The notes: generated by a model from the letters alone, not told the origin. Counted from the first letter of the stretch, positions 44,617 through 54,366 are shown. The stretch is 64,000 nucleotides of DNA from Mycobacterium sp. (GCA_016197405.1 JACPVR010000029.1:62001-126000), one strand, 5' to 3'. Made by a program: numbers and translations.

Positions 44617-45184
44617 GACAGCGAAAAACTCTCGATGTGACCGCCCGCCGGAATTGCAGAAGAACCGTTCAGCAGACACTTAAGTCCGTTTGTTATGCAA
44701 TCGTGTCATTGGAAAACAGCAACCAAGAACACGCAGTTTGAAATGGGATTTTGACTATTTTCGCTAACGGCCGAAATGGCCTTCTTGGAGTCTTCTCAAT
44801 AAGAGTTTCTCAGCCGTGATCGCATGGGGTGAGGGCTAAATCACACTTGATTGCGGGCGTGTTACACGCGCGCGAGGGCAGCCGGGCGGCGCGACCCACG
44901 TCGGGTCACCGCCGCCGACGCCGCCGAGCCGGCCGACGGGACGGCCACCGTTCGCTGGAAAGACCGATTTCATACTTTGTTCACAGAACCCGGCGACACC
45001 CCGCCGCAACGGTTTCCACACCGCCGCTGCGGCGCCGCCGAGTTTGCAAGTTCCGCGTTCGCACGCCGGCAGCCGGCCCACCGAATCGCCACCGAGACGG
45101 CTCAATCGCTCCTTGCGGCGATGGCCCAGGTGATACAACCGATGGGCGCTGACATGTGGGATCACGCCGATCCCCGGCGAAACG
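44617..45184. other. Intergenic region with AT-rich segment, no gene seen
   Basis: Between the divergent beta-propeller and PE-PPE genes. Roughly 44660-44820 is clearly AT-richer than the window average and would hold promoters or nucleoid protein sites. A frame of 164 codons (44851-45345) crosses into the PE-PPE gene in another frame and has no ribosome binding site or recognisable motif, so I do not call it. Confidence 0.5.
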
Positions 45185-45199
45185 GTGGAGGAACGGCGA

Positions 45200-46759
45200 G
45201 TGCGGGGATCGCTGAATTTGCGTTGGGTTTCGTCGGCACTCGTGGCGGGGCTGGCCTTCGCTGTTGTCGTCGTGTCATCGGTTTTCTCGCCGCTGGGAAT
45301 CGGCGTCCGGCTACTTGCGGGCACGTTGGTCGTGATCGGCGGTAACAGCAACCCGCACGGCAACGGAATGGAGCAGATCCTCGGCGGCGACCCCTTCCCG
45401 GGCGCCGGCGTACCCAATACGACAGGCCTGCCGGTCGGCGAGCTCGGCCACGGCTACATCGACCCCACGAACGCCGACTCACCGTATTTCGGCTACGGCT
45501 TCGACCGCATCAGCTGGCCGTCGCAGATTCCGCTGTCGACGGGTTGGGACGGGCACACCAGCTTCGATCAGTCCCAGGAGCAGGGCGTGACCAACCTCGG
45601 CATCGGCCTGGACGATGCGATCGCCACCGGTGGACCCGTCGTCGTCGTCGGCTATTCGTCGGGAGCCAACGTGGTGGTGCGCAAGATGCGTGAGCTGCAG
45701 GAGTCGGGCGCGCCCGGTACCGACCAGATCGAGTTCCTCTTGATCGCCGGGATGAACCGCCCCAACGGCGGTCTCGGACAACGCTTCCGGGGCTTTTTCC
45801 TCCCGTTCTTCGGCGTACCGTTCGACGGCGGCAACCCGACCGATACTCCGTATCACACCACCGATGTCAGCTGGCAATACGACACCATCTCGGACTTCCC
45901 GGCGTATCCGCTCAACGCCGTGGCGGTACTGAACGCGCTCATCGGATTCACCCTGCACATCAACTACTACCCCGCTGATATCAACGGCCCCAGGGCTTTT
46001 CCGGACACCACGGTCGGCAACGTCACCTACGTCACGCTGAAGTCACCGGGCCGGCTTCCATTGCTCATGCCGCTGGAGCGCCTCGGCATGCCCAAACAGC
46101 TGCTGGACTTGGTGGAACCGGCGCTGACGGTGCTCGTCGAGCTCGGATACGAGCGCGGCATCAGCCCCGGCGTGCCCGTGGCCGCCGGCCTGCTACCCAG
46201 CCCGAGCCGGCTGCTCGCACTTCCCTTCGACCTGCTCAAGGCCGTCGGTGTCGGCATCCAGCACGCGCTCAACCCGGCATGGGACAAGCAGACAACCGAC
46301 ACCACCACAACACAACTCACGACCCAACCGGAGTCCGCCGCGGCCGTCACCACATTCCGGACGACCGGCAATGTCGACGCAGAACGTACGGTCCACGACA
46401 CTGCCGACAGCGTCGAGCCGACCTCCTCCCCCGAGGCAGACCCGCAGCCGGTCACTCCCGCCGAACCGGATACCGAACCCGCCCGCGACGCGCCCACCGA
46501 CGACACCGTCGCCGAGGACACGGCGGACACCGCACATGTCGAGACGGACAACAAAGCCGACGACGCGGACACCGAAAAGGGCACCGAGAAAGACACCGTC
46601 AAGGACGCCGATGAGGACACCGCGAAAGACACCCCGAATGACACCGAAAAGGACAAGCCCGGCGTTTCGGTGACCGGCGCCGTCGCGGACAAGGATTCGC
46701 CGTCTCGCGCCACCACCGGCGACGCCGGCACCGGAAATGCAGACAAGGCTGCCGCCTGA
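45200..46759 (+). CDS. Stand-alone PE-PPE-domain serine hydrolase with acidic tail
   Basis: 519 residues from GTG at 45200, preceded by GTGGAGG with 8-nt spacing. A single hydrophobic segment (about 10-30) acts as signal or anchor. The PE-PPE alpha/beta-hydrolase domain (about 35-330) has the nucleophile in GYSSGAN (Ser153), the Asp region YDTISDFPAYPLN and the His region GFTLHINYYP. From about residue 365 the tail is a low-complexity run of Thr, Asp, Glu and Lys (ending ...DTEKDKPGVSV). PE-PPE domains hydrolyse short acyl esters. There is no PE or PPE head, so export must use the N-terminal signal. A paralogue is at 49243. Confidence 0.88.
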   Translation: MRGSLNLRWVSSALVAGLAFAVVVVSSVFSPLGIGVRLLAGTLVVIGGNSNPHGNGMEQILGGDPFPGAGVPNTTGLPVGELGHGYIDPTNADSPYFGYGFDRISWPSQIPLSTGWDGHTSFDQSQEQGVTNLGIGLDDAIATGGPVVVVGYSSGANVVVRKMRELQESGAPGTDQIEFLLIAGMNRPNGGLGQRFRGFFLPFFGVPFDGGNPTDTPYHTTDVSWQYDTISDFPAYPLNAVAVLNALIGFTLHINYYPADINGPRAFPDTTVGNVTYVTLKSPGRLPLLMPLERLGMPKQLLDLVEPALTVLVELGYERGISPGVPVAAGLLPSPSRLLALPFDLLKAVGVGIQHALNPAWDKQTTDTTTTQLTTQPESAAAVTTFRTTGNVDAERTVHDTADSVEPTSSPEADPQPVTPAEPDTEPARDAPTDDTVAEDTADTAHVETDNKADDADTEKGTEKDTVKDADEDTAKDTPNDTEKDKPGVSVTGAVADKDSPSRATTGDAGTGNADKAAA

Positions 46760-46877
46760 GGCGTCGAAACGACGACGACAACACGCATCTCGCAGAAGTC
46801 CGGCGCCGGTCTTCCTCTGGCACTAGCGTGGCAGTTCCGCAGCACGCCCAACACAGCAGACACCGCGGGAGGCAGTC

Positions 46878-48356
46878 ATGCGCGCGATTCGGTCCCGGCA
46901 CACCAGATCCGGGAGTCGCCGGCGATATCCGTACGCGGCCATCGCGCTCCTGATCACTGTGCTTGCCGGCCTATTGGGCTCGGCGCTGCTGACACCCGCG
47001 ACCGCGTCAGCCGATGGTGAGACCTACACCATCGCCACCGATACCACGTTCGCGCCGTTCGAATTCCAGGACGACCAGGGCAAATTCGTCGGTATCGACA
47101 TGGATCTGATCCGGGCCATCGCCAAGGACCAGAAGTTCAACGTCGACATCAAGCCGCTGGGTTTCGATGCCGCCCTGCAGGCCGTTCAGGCCAACCAGGT
47201 CGACGGTGTCATCGCCGGTATGTCCATCACCGACGAACGCAAGCAGGTGTTCGACTTCTCCGAACCCTATTTCGAATCCGGCATCCAGATGGCGGTGCTG
47301 AAATCCAACGATGACATCAAGTCCTACGAAGACCTCAAAGGCAAGCGGGTAGCCGTCAAGAACGGTACGCAGGGTTCCGATTTCGCCAACTCCATCAAAG
47401 ACAAGTACGGCTTCGAGGTGGTGTCGTTCGCGGATTCGTCGACGATGTTCGACGAGGTCAAGACGGGCAACTCGCAGGCGGTGTTCGAGGACTATCCCGT
47501 CCTGCTGTACGGCATCGCCCAGGGCAACGGCTTCAAAACCGTCACGCCGAAAGAGGACCCGACCGGGTACGGCTTCGCCGTCAACAAGGGCCGCAATGCC
47601 GACCTGCTGCAGAAGTTCAACGCCGGTCTGGCCAATCTCAAAGCCTCGGGCGAATACGACAAGATCGTCAGCAGCTATCTCGGCGAAGAGGCCAGCACCG
47701 CCGACACCTCCTACCCCGGCCTGATCAAGAGCACCTACCGAATCCTGTTGGAGGGGCTGAAGATGACCGTCATATTGACGGTCGTCTCCATCGCGATAGC
47801 GCTGGTGCTCGGCATCATCTTCGGGTTGCTCCGGGTGTCGCGGTCCATCTGGCTGCGCGCCATCGGCACCACTTATGTCGACATCTTCCGCGGTACACCA
47901 CTTCTGGTGCAGGCATTCTTCATCTACTTCGGTATACCGTCGGCGGCGGGGTTCCAGATGTCGGCCTTGACGGCAGGCATCATCACCCTGTCACTCAACG
48001 CCGGCGCCTACATGACCGAGATCGTCCGCGGCGGCATCCTCTCAGTCGACAAGGGCCAGATGGAAGCCGCCCGCAGCCTCGGCATCAGCTACCTGCCGGC
48101 GATGCGAAAAGTCATTCTGCCGCAGGCGATCCGGACCATGATCCCGTCCTATATCAACCAGTTCGTCATCACCCTGAAGGACACCTCGATCCTGTCGGTG
48201 ATCGGCATCGCCGAGCTCACCCAGACGGGCCGGATCATCATTGCCGGCAACTATCAGTCCTTCAAGATGTGGCTGATCATCGGCATCATCTATTTCGTCG
48301 TCATCATGGCGCTCACCAAACTCTCCGATCGACTCGAGAAGAGGATCAACAAATGA
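46878..48356 (+). CDS. Amino-acid ABC transporter, fused substrate-binding protein and permease
   Basis: 492 residues joining two usually separate subunits. Residues 1-45 are a signal segment. About 48-275 is a solute-binding domain (YTIATDTTFAPFEFQDDQGKFVGIDMDL, GVIAGMSITDERKQVFDFSEPY). About 285-490 is a His/Glu/Gln-type permease with TYVDIFRGTPLLVQ and the EAA loop MEAARSLGISYLPAMRKVILPQAIR. Specificity for glutamine or another polar amino acid is likely. Its stop overlaps the ATPase start (ATGA), so the pair is one transporter operon. Confidence 0.93.
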   Translation: MRAIRSRHTRSGSRRRYPYAAIALLITVLAGLLGSALLTPATASADGETYTIATDTTFAPFEFQDDQGKFVGIDMDLIRAIAKDQKFNVDIKPLGFDAALQAVQANQVDGVIAGMSITDERKQVFDFSEPYFESGIQMAVLKSNDDIKSYEDLKGKRVAVKNGTQGSDFANSIKDKYGFEVVSFADSSTMFDEVKTGNSQAVFEDYPVLLYGIAQGNGFKTVTPKEDPTGYGFAVNKGRNADLLQKFNAGLANLKASGEYDKIVSSYLGEEASTADTSYPGLIKSTYRILLEGLKMTVILTVVSIAIALVLGIIFGLLRVSRSIWLRAIGTTYVDIFRGTPLLVQAFFIYFGIPSAAGFQMSALTAGIITLSLNAGAYMTEIVRGGILSVDKGQMEAARSLGISYLPAMRKVILPQAIRTMIPSYINQFVITLKDTSILSVIGIAELTQTGRIIIAGNYQSFKMWLIIGIIYFVVIMALTKLSDRLEKRINK

Positions 48357-49126
48357 CCGATCTCGTTTCCGAAAGCGCTGCCGCCGAGCCCGAGGGCACC
48401 GTCAAGATCCGGATCGAGGGGCTCAAGAAGTCGTTCGGCGACCTGGTGGTGCTCGACGGCATCAACACCACCATCAGCAAGGGTGAGGTCGTCTGCGTCA
48501 TCGGCCCGTCGGGTTCGGGCAAGTCGACGTTTCTGCGGTGTCTGAACAAGTTGGAGGACATCACCGCCGGGAAGGTGACGGTCGACGAATTCGACCTCAC
48601 CGACCCGAAAGTGGACCTCGACAAGGTGCGCCAGCACATCGGGATGGTGTTCCAGCATTTCAACCTGTTCCCGCACATGACGGTCATCGACAACGTCATG
48701 CTCGCGCCACTGCTCACCAAGAAGATGGACAAGGCCGCCGCGGAGAAGAAGGCGTTGGCGCTGCTGGAACAGGTCGGGCTGGCCGAGAAGGCGCATGTCA
48801 AACCGGCGACGCTGTCGGGTGGGCAGAAACAGCGGGTGGCGATCGCCCGCGCGCTGGCGATGAACCCGTCGATCATGTTGTTCGACGAGGCGACCAGCGC
48901 GCTGGACCCCGAGATGGTCGGCGATGTCCTCGAGGTGCTTCGGGAACTGGCCGAGGCCGGCATGACCATGGTGGTGGTGACGCACGAGATGGGCTTCGCC
49001 CGCGAGGTCGCCTCCCGGGTCATCTTCATGGCCGACGGCAACATCGTCGAGGACGACGCGCCCGCGGAGGTGTTCGACAATCCGAAGCATCCCCGCCTGC
49101 AGGATTTCCTCTCCAAGGTGCTCTGA
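48353..49126 (+). CDS. glnQ: Amino-acid ABC transporter ATP-binding protein
   Basis: 257 residues from ATG at 48353. Walker A GPSGSGKST, signature LSGGQKQRVAIARA, and Walker B IMLFDEATSALDPE are intact, as are the Q-loop (GMVFQHFNLFPHM) and H-loop (VVVTHEMGFA). It closely resembles GlnQ/HisP ATPases and drives the fused permease in front of it. A PE-PPE hydrolase gene follows after 116 bp. Confidence 0.95.
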   Translation: MTDLVSESAAAEPEGTVKIRIEGLKKSFGDLVVLDGINTTISKGEVVCVIGPSGSGKSTFLRCLNKLEDITAGKVTVDEFDLTDPKVDLDKVRQHIGMVFQHFNLFPHMTVIDNVMLAPLLTKKMDKAAAEKKALALLEQVGLAEKAHVKPATLSGGQKQRVAIARALAMNPSIMLFDEATSALDPEMVGDVLEVLRELAEAGMTMVVVTHEMGFAREVASRVIFMADGNIVEDDAPAEVFDNPKHPRLQDFLSKVL

Positions 49127-49242
49127 CAGCCAACACCTGGTGCCCCAGCCCGGGCGGACGTAGCACGGTCCTGACTGCGATCGTCGGTTAACATCCCCCC
49201 AGGGTTTGCAGCGATGGGTTCTCATCGCGCCGGAGGAGGGGT

Positions 49243-50688
49243 GTGGGCTTGACGAAGCGTCGTCGCTCACGCCGCTGGCTGCATGTCACGAACGCCGCCG
49301 CCGCGCTGAGCCTGACCGCGGCCCTGGTCGTCACATCGGTCCCCGCCCCCGTCGAGCACGTCGACGTCCAACCGGCCGGCGTCACGGTGGGCGTCGGCCC
49401 GCTCGGTGACGGCTTCGGGATTCTGCCGCCGATCTTTCTGAATCTGGGGACGGTGCCTCCCGGCGACACCTACCTCCCGGTGGTGTATTCGGCCCTGGTT
49501 TTCGGGGTCGATATGCCACTGGGACGCTTCCCCTATGTGCCGGTCGCCTATGACCGGACGATCGCCGCGGGCTCCGCTGCTCTGCGCAAGACGCTGTCCA
49601 CGATCGAGCCCGGCGAGCGGACCCGCGTCGTCGGGATGTCGCTGGGCGCCATCGTCGTCGACTCGGTCCGGGTCGATCTCCCGAAGACCGACACCAGTCC
49701 GGATCTCAGCTTTCTGTTGATCGGTAATCCGCTGCGTCCCGATGGTGGGTTCATGACCCGTTTCGGGTCGTTCACGATTCCGATCCTGCACTTCACGTTC
49801 GGGCGCGGCGCGTCCGATGGCGACTTCCCCACCACCGACCTGACCTACGAATACGACTTCATGTCGGATTTCCCCACTTATTTCAACCCGCTCGCCATCG
49901 CCAATGCCGTGTCGGGACTTGTCTTCACACACATCTTCCCGGGATATGTGTTCGCCAATCCTGACGACCCGGACGCTGTGCGGACCACCGTCGGCAACAC
50001 GACCTATGTCCGGCTGCCGACCGAGCTGCCGCTGTTGTTCCCGGTGCGCGCGGTGACGACGCTTTTCGGTGTCCAACGCATCGCCGACGCGCTAGACGCG
50101 CTGTTGCGGCCCATCGTCGATGCGGGCTACGACCGCACCGGGGACCCGTCGGTGGTGCGGCAATTCGAATGGCACACGCCGCAAGAAAAGATTGACGAGG
50201 CCAAGGCGAAACTGCCCGCGGCATTCCACCAGGCCATGTCGATTCTGTTCGGTCTGCCATCGACGACGAAGCACACCGACGACGCCGAAAAGGCTGCCCC
50301 CGAAGCGGCCGTCCCGGACGAGACGACGCCGCAGCCCAGCTCGACCGACGACGACCACGACGCCGAAGCTGCCGATGACGTCGCCGAGCCGACGGCGCAG
50401 GCCGAAACCGAGACCGATGACGGCACCGCGCCGGCAGGGGCAGGCAGCAGCGATGCCGACGACACAGCCGACCCCGCCGACGACGACGAGCACACATCGG
50501 AATCCGATGACGCCGACGATGCGCAAACCCCGGCCGAGCCGTCTGAGCCAGCGGAGCCAACGGAGCGATCCAAGGCCAAAGACAGCGACGCCGATGAGCG
50601 CGACGCCTCGGAGTCCGATTCGGCCTCCGAAAAGTCCACGCCCGCAGACAAGCCGGCAGACTCCGCCGCCGGGGACGCGGCGGCCTGA
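49243..50688 (+). CDS. Stand-alone PE-PPE-domain serine hydrolase with acidic tail, second copy
   Basis: 481 residues from GTG at 49243, with GGAGGAGGGG just upstream. A basic head (TKRRRSRRW) and hydrophobic segment form a signal. The PE-PPE domain has the nucleophile in GMSLGA (Ser133), Asp in YDFMSDFPTYFNPLA and His in GLVFTHIFPGY. From about residue 340 a tail of Asp, Glu, Ala and Thr follows (EPTAQAETETDDGT), ending in Ser/Ala. Overall layout is the same as at 45200. The two flank the amino-acid transporter, suggesting duplication before or after its insertion. Confidence 0.88.
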   Translation: MGLTKRRRSRRWLHVTNAAAALSLTAALVVTSVPAPVEHVDVQPAGVTVGVGPLGDGFGILPPIFLNLGTVPPGDTYLPVVYSALVFGVDMPLGRFPYVPVAYDRTIAAGSAALRKTLSTIEPGERTRVVGMSLGAIVVDSVRVDLPKTDTSPDLSFLLIGNPLRPDGGFMTRFGSFTIPILHFTFGRGASDGDFPTTDLTYEYDFMSDFPTYFNPLAIANAVSGLVFTHIFPGYVFANPDDPDAVRTTVGNTTYVRLPTELPLLFPVRAVTTLFGVQRIADALDALLRPIVDAGYDRTGDPSVVRQFEWHTPQEKIDEAKAKLPAAFHQAMSILFGLPSTTKHTDDAEKAAPEAAVPDETTPQPSSTDDDHDAEAADDVAEPTAQAETETDDGTAPAGAGSSDADDTADPADDDEHTSESDDADDAQTPAEPSEPAEPTERSKAKDSDADERDASESDSASEKSTPADKPADSAAGDAAA

Positions 50689-50752
50689 CCAATACCGGCC
50701 GATCCGCGCAGACCGATAGCTTGTCGCGTGGCTGGTGTGGGAGCATCTGCCC

Positions 50753-51505
50753 ATGAACCCGCAGGACGACCCGGAAGCCCGGATCCGGGACCTGGAGCGC
50801 CCACTGAGCGAGCAGGCACACGCCTCCGAGCTGGGCACCGAGCCTTATCACGGCGGAACGGGCTCGTTCCCGCCACCGCTGCCGCCGCCACCGTCGCCCC
50901 CGTGGTCTCAAGGCCAGGGATATCCCCCGCCGTATCCCCCCACTTATCCGATGCCGCAACCGATGTCGCAACCGATGTCGAATTCCGGTGGCCGCGGCGG
51001 TTTCGTGGTGCTCGCATTCGTCGTCATCGGGCTACTTTTGGCCGGCGGCGGTTACGCCATCTACCTGACGTTCACCAGCTCCACACCCGGCACCCCGAAC
51101 AATCCCGGGTTCTCCGGCGGCGGTGGTCCCGTCGCCAGTCCCACCAAACGCCCGGGTTCCACCAAACAATTGCCGACCACCGCACCCACTCAGGCCGGCC
51201 CGACCGCCGCGTCGCCGGCCGGGCCAGAGGTGGTGCCGGCGGGGCAGCCGGTGAGCATCTCGGGTATCGGCGCGAACCGGACGATCGCCTGCGCCGACAA
51301 CCCGGTCAGCATCAGCGGGGTTTCCAACACCGTCGTCATCACCGGGCACTGCGTCAGCGTCACGGTGTCTGGTTTCGAGAACGTGGTCACCGTCGACTCG
51401 TCCGATGAGATCGGCGTCTCGGGTTTCGACAACCGGGTGACGTTCCATTCGGGCGCGCCGGCGATCACCAACTCCGGCGGCAACAACACCGTCGGGCAGG
51501 GCTGA
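50753..51505 (+). CDS. DUF3060 membrane-anchored protein
   Basis: 250 residues from ATG at 50753 (GGGAG upstream); a GTG at 50735 is the alternative. The head NPQDDPEARIRDLERPLSE is followed by a Pro-rich stretch, one membrane segment (about 80-105), a Pro/Thr linker and a C-terminal DUF3060 domain of short beta repeats (VSISGVSNTVVITGHC, then VTVSGFENVVTVDSS). This forms a right-handed beta helix in the family. It is probably exposed outside the membrane, function unknown. Convergent with the DUF427 gene. Confidence 0.85.
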   Translation: MNPQDDPEARIRDLERPLSEQAHASELGTEPYHGGTGSFPPPLPPPPSPPWSQGQGYPPPYPPTYPMPQPMSQPMSNSGGRGGFVVLAFVVIGLLLAGGGYAIYLTFTSSTPGTPNNPGFSGGGGPVASPTKRPGSTKQLPTTAPTQAGPTAASPAGPEVVPAGQPVSISGIGANRTIACADNPVSISGVSNTVVITGHCVSVTVSGFENVVTVDSSDEIGVSGFDNRVTFHSGAPAITNSGGNNTVGQG

Positions 51506-51509
51506 TCGG

Positions 51510-52274
51510 TCAGCTGAACTGGGTCTTCGGGCGCGCCAGCGCGACGCCGTCGACCGTGATGTCGAGTTTCTCGTTGTAGAAGGCCACCAGGCCGGCGATC
51601 GGCGCGACGGCGGGCAGCGGATAGTGATACGTCCACGCCAGGTCCGGGTGCACCGTGTCACCGGCCCGCACCGACCAATAGCCCGATGTGACTCCCTTGT
51701 AGGGGCACAGGGTCTGCGTCGGGCTTGCTTCCAGATGTTCGAAGGCGATGTCGGTGGGGTCGATGTAATACCTTGTAGGAAGCCCGGTTTCGAACAGCAG
51801 GACAGGCGACCGGGTGTCGGCGAGCAGGATTCCGTCGAGTTCCACCCGGACCTGGCGGTGCGAACGCAGCGCGTCGACCCGGGAGTACGGATTGCGTGGA
51901 TGCCCGTAGATCGGCTCGTCCTCTTCGAACCATCGCAGCGTGCTCCACTCGAAGCGCACCGTCCCGGCCACCGGGCCGTCGCCGTCGAAGACGCGGGCCG
52001 CGGACTCGTGTGTCTGGCCGGCGCCGGTCAGCGTGTGCAGCCGAGACGGCCCCAGCTGGACGCGTTGCGGGTGGTCCTCGTCGCGCAGGAACTCGGTGCG
52101 GACATCGGTCAGCGGAATGTAGTACTGCGGGTAATACGGCACCTCCCAGACGTATAGCGCCGCGACGGTGTCGAAAACCAGCTCGTGTCCGAGGTAGCCG
52201 CGCACCCGCCGTGGTGCCGGTTCGACGCGCCCGCGCGCAGCCGCCGTCTGGGGGAAATCCCGGTCGATGCTCAA
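51510..52274 (-). CDS. DUF427 family protein, two domains
   Basis: 254 residues with two DUF427 units: about 30-120 (GHELVFDTVAALYVWEVPYYPQYYIP) and about 140-245 (VELDGILLADTRSPVLLFETGLPTRYYIDPTDI, then CPYKGVTSGYWSVRAG). Small globular beta fold, cytoplasmic, no known reaction. It is divergent from zwf. Confidence 0.88.
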   Translation of the reverse strand: MSIDRDFPQTAAARGRVEPAPRRVRGYLGHELVFDTVAALYVWEVPYYPQYYIPLTDVRTEFLRDEDHPQRVQLGPSRLHTLTGAGQTHESAARVFDGDGPVAGTVRFEWSTLRWFEEDEPIYGHPRNPYSRVDALRSHRQVRVELDGILLADTRSPVLLFETGLPTRYYIDPTDIAFEHLEASPTQTLCPYKGVTSGYWSVRAGDTVHPDLAWTYHYPLPAVAPIAGLVAFYNEKLDITVDGVALARPKTQFS

Positions 52275-52397
52275 CCTCTGGCCTCCTGCTCGGTAACTGC
52301 GCTCACCCCATCATGCGCCGCATACCGAAGGCCGCCGTGGAGAACCGGCGATCGGTTACCGTGCACCCGCACGCCCCGGGTGGAATCATCGGCGGAC

Positions 52398-53897
52398 GTG
52401 GCCACAGATAACCCGCAGACCATCGCCTACCCCGCTCCCGGGGCGCGTCCCCGCCGCCTCGACGAGGAGGCCCTGGCACCGCACGTCATCGTGTTGTTCG
52501 GTGCCACCGGCGACCTGGCCAAGCGCAAGCTGCTGCCCGGGATGGCATATCTCGTGCAGTCCGCACTGGCCCCCAAAATCCGGGTGGTCGGCACCTCACT
52601 GGAGGATCTCAGCCCCGACGAGTTCCGGGCCCTCACCAAGGAAGCCGTCAACGCGTTCGGCACGCACAAGCTGACCGACGCGCAGTGGGACGCCTTCGCC
52701 AAACGCATCACCTACGTCCCACAGGGCGCCGGCCCGGAGGCGCTGGCGGCCGCGGTGGCATCCGCCGAGGCCGAACTGGGTCCTGATGCCCGCCGGCTGC
52801 ATTACCTGTCGGTGCCGCCGAAGGCTGCCAAGGCCGTCATCACCATGCTCAAAGAGGCCGACCTGGTGGACCGCTCGCGGGTGGTGATGGAGAAGCCGTT
52901 CGGCACCGATCTGGCCAGCGCCATCGAACTCAACGATTTCGTGCACGAGACCTTCCGGGAACGGCAGATCTTCCGCATCGACCACTTCCTGGGCAAGGAG
53001 GCTGCCCAGAACATCCTGGCCTTCCGCTTCGCCAACGGTCTGTTCGAGCCGATCTGGAACCGCAACTTCATCGATCACATCCAGATCGACATACCCGAGA
53101 CGCTCGGCCTGGATCAGCGCGCCAACTTCTACGAGAGCACCGGCGCCTTCAAGGACATGGTGGTGACGCACCTTTTCCAGGTGATGGCCTTCGTCGTGAT
53201 GGAACCGCCGACAGCGCTGGAGCCGCGCGCCATCAGCGAGGAGAAGAACAAGGTATTCCGGTCGATGCTGCCGATCCACTGCGACCAGGTGGTCCGCGGG
53301 CAGTACGCCGGATACCGCGAAGAAGCCGGTGTGGCAAAGGATTCCGACACCGAGACGTTCATCGCCCTCAAGGTCGGCATCGACAACTGGCGCTGGGCCG
53401 GTGTACCGATCTATCTGCGGACCGGCAAGAAGATGGCGGAGGGGATGCGCATCATCTCGATCGCCTTCAAAGAGGCGCCGCGCACCATGTTCCCGGCCGG
53501 ATCGGGTGTCGGTTCGCAGGGACCCGATCATCTGACCTTCGACCTGGCCGACAGTTCGAAGGTGTCACTGTCGTTCTACGGCAAGCGGCCCGGACCAGGG
53601 ATGAAGCTCGACAAGCTTTCCATGCAGTTCTCCACGCAGGAGACCGACTCCCAGGGTGATGTGCTGGAAGCCTATGAGCGGCTGATCCTCGATGCCATGC
53701 GCGGTGACCACACGTTGTTCACCACTGCCGAAGGCATCGAGTCACTGTGGGAGCGCTCGGCGCAGCTGCTCGACGACCCGCCGCCGGTCAAGGTCTACCC
53801 GCCGGGCACGTGGGGGCCGAACGCCATTCACCAGTTGATCGCACCCAACGCCTGGCGGCTGCCGTTCGAACGGGCCTGGCGCGAAAAGAAGTCCTGA
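52398..53897 (+). CDS. zwf: Glucose-6-phosphate 1-dehydrogenase
   Basis: 499 residues from GTG at 52398; the longer frame overlaps the DUF427 gene. NADP motif GATGDLAKRK (35-44), active site RIDHFLGKE (193-201) with the catalytic His, and a C-terminal AWRLPFERAWREKK. It oxidises glucose 6-phosphate to 6-phosphogluconolactone and supplies NADPH. It stands alone here, without opcA, tal or tkt, unlike the zwf2 cluster of mycobacteria. Confidence 0.96.
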   Translation: MATDNPQTIAYPAPGARPRRLDEEALAPHVIVLFGATGDLAKRKLLPGMAYLVQSALAPKIRVVGTSLEDLSPDEFRALTKEAVNAFGTHKLTDAQWDAFAKRITYVPQGAGPEALAAAVASAEAELGPDARRLHYLSVPPKAAKAVITMLKEADLVDRSRVVMEKPFGTDLASAIELNDFVHETFRERQIFRIDHFLGKEAAQNILAFRFANGLFEPIWNRNFIDHIQIDIPETLGLDQRANFYESTGAFKDMVVTHLFQVMAFVVMEPPTALEPRAISEEKNKVFRSMLPIHCDQVVRGQYAGYREEAGVAKDSDTETFIALKVGIDNWRWAGVPIYLRTGKKMAEGMRIISIAFKEAPRTMFPAGSGVGSQGPDHLTFDLADSSKVSLSFYGKRPGPGMKLDKLSMQFSTQETDSQGDVLEAYERLILDAMRGDHTLFTTAEGIESLWERSAQLLDDPPPVKVYPPGTWGPNAIHQLIAPNAWRLPFERAWREKKS

Positions 53898-53915
53898 TCT
53901 GGCGTCAGCGCCAGA
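53898..53915. terminator. Hairpin between convergent zwf and small gene
   Basis: TCTGGCG and CGCCAGA form a perfect 7-bp stem with loop TCAG. The stop codon of the minus-strand gene is in the loop, so the hairpin could end transcription from both sides. Confidence 0.5.
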
Positions 53916-54102
53916 ACGCGGCCTTCTTGTGCTTGCGTTGGTCGCCTTCGACATCGGTCCACTCCGCGGCGGAATAGCTGTGCGGCTCTTTGGAACCGGT
54001 CCGCACGATGTCGAGGGAGCCGTCGCTGTGTTTGACGTAGGCATCGCCGAAGCGCATGTACTCGTCACTACCGCCGTCGGTGAGTCTGACAGTCACGGTC
54101 AT
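53905..54102 (-). CDS. Small conserved hypothetical protein
   Basis: 65 residues from ATG at 54102, with ribosome binding site GGAGG 5 nt upstream. Soluble, mixed charge: VRLTDGGSDEYMRFGDAYVKH and a basic end DQRKHKKAAFWR. It looks like a small beta-rich domain. I do not recognise a family. Convergent with zwf. Confidence 0.7.
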   Translation of the reverse strand: MTVTVRLTDGGSDEYMRFGDAYVKHSDGSLDIVRTGSKEPHSYSAAEWTDVEGDQRKHKKAAFWR

Positions 54103-54163
54103 ATCGGGCCTCCAAAGTGCCACTGTCCCCGGCCGATGGATGAACGGCGCTGAGCCAGGTGGT

Positions 54164-54322
54164 TCAGCGCACCGTCTCGGGGATCGAGTTCAGCACGTGC
54201 AGGACGTGTACCGCGAGCTTGCCGGCCTTGTCGTCGTCGAGTTTCGAATGGCTCGTGATGGCATCCCGGACAAGGTCGAGACGCTTGTCGTAAGGGGTAC
54301 GGATGGTGGTGGGCGAGGTCAT
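54164..54322 (-). CDS. Very small helical protein, unknown
   Basis: 52 residues from ATG at 54322. Predicted helical: TPYDKRLDLVRDAITSH, then DDDKAGKLAVHVLHVLNSIPE. The regular amphipathic pattern argues for a real protein. There is no strong ribosome binding site, and it lies 44 bp after the CEO-synthase-like gene on the same strand, so it may be translated from that transcript. Confidence 0.55.
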   Translation of the reverse strand: MTSPTTIRTPYDKRLDLVRDAITSHSKLDDDKAGKLAVHVLHVLNSIPETVR

Positions 54323-54366
54323 CGCAATGTCCAATTTCAGCCGGATATGACTGCCCGCTGGTCGAG

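Noticed and set aside
44851..45345. 164-codon frame before the first PE-PPE gene
   Set aside because: It overlaps the start of the PE-PPE gene in another frame, has Arg/Ala-rich composition and no ribosome binding site.
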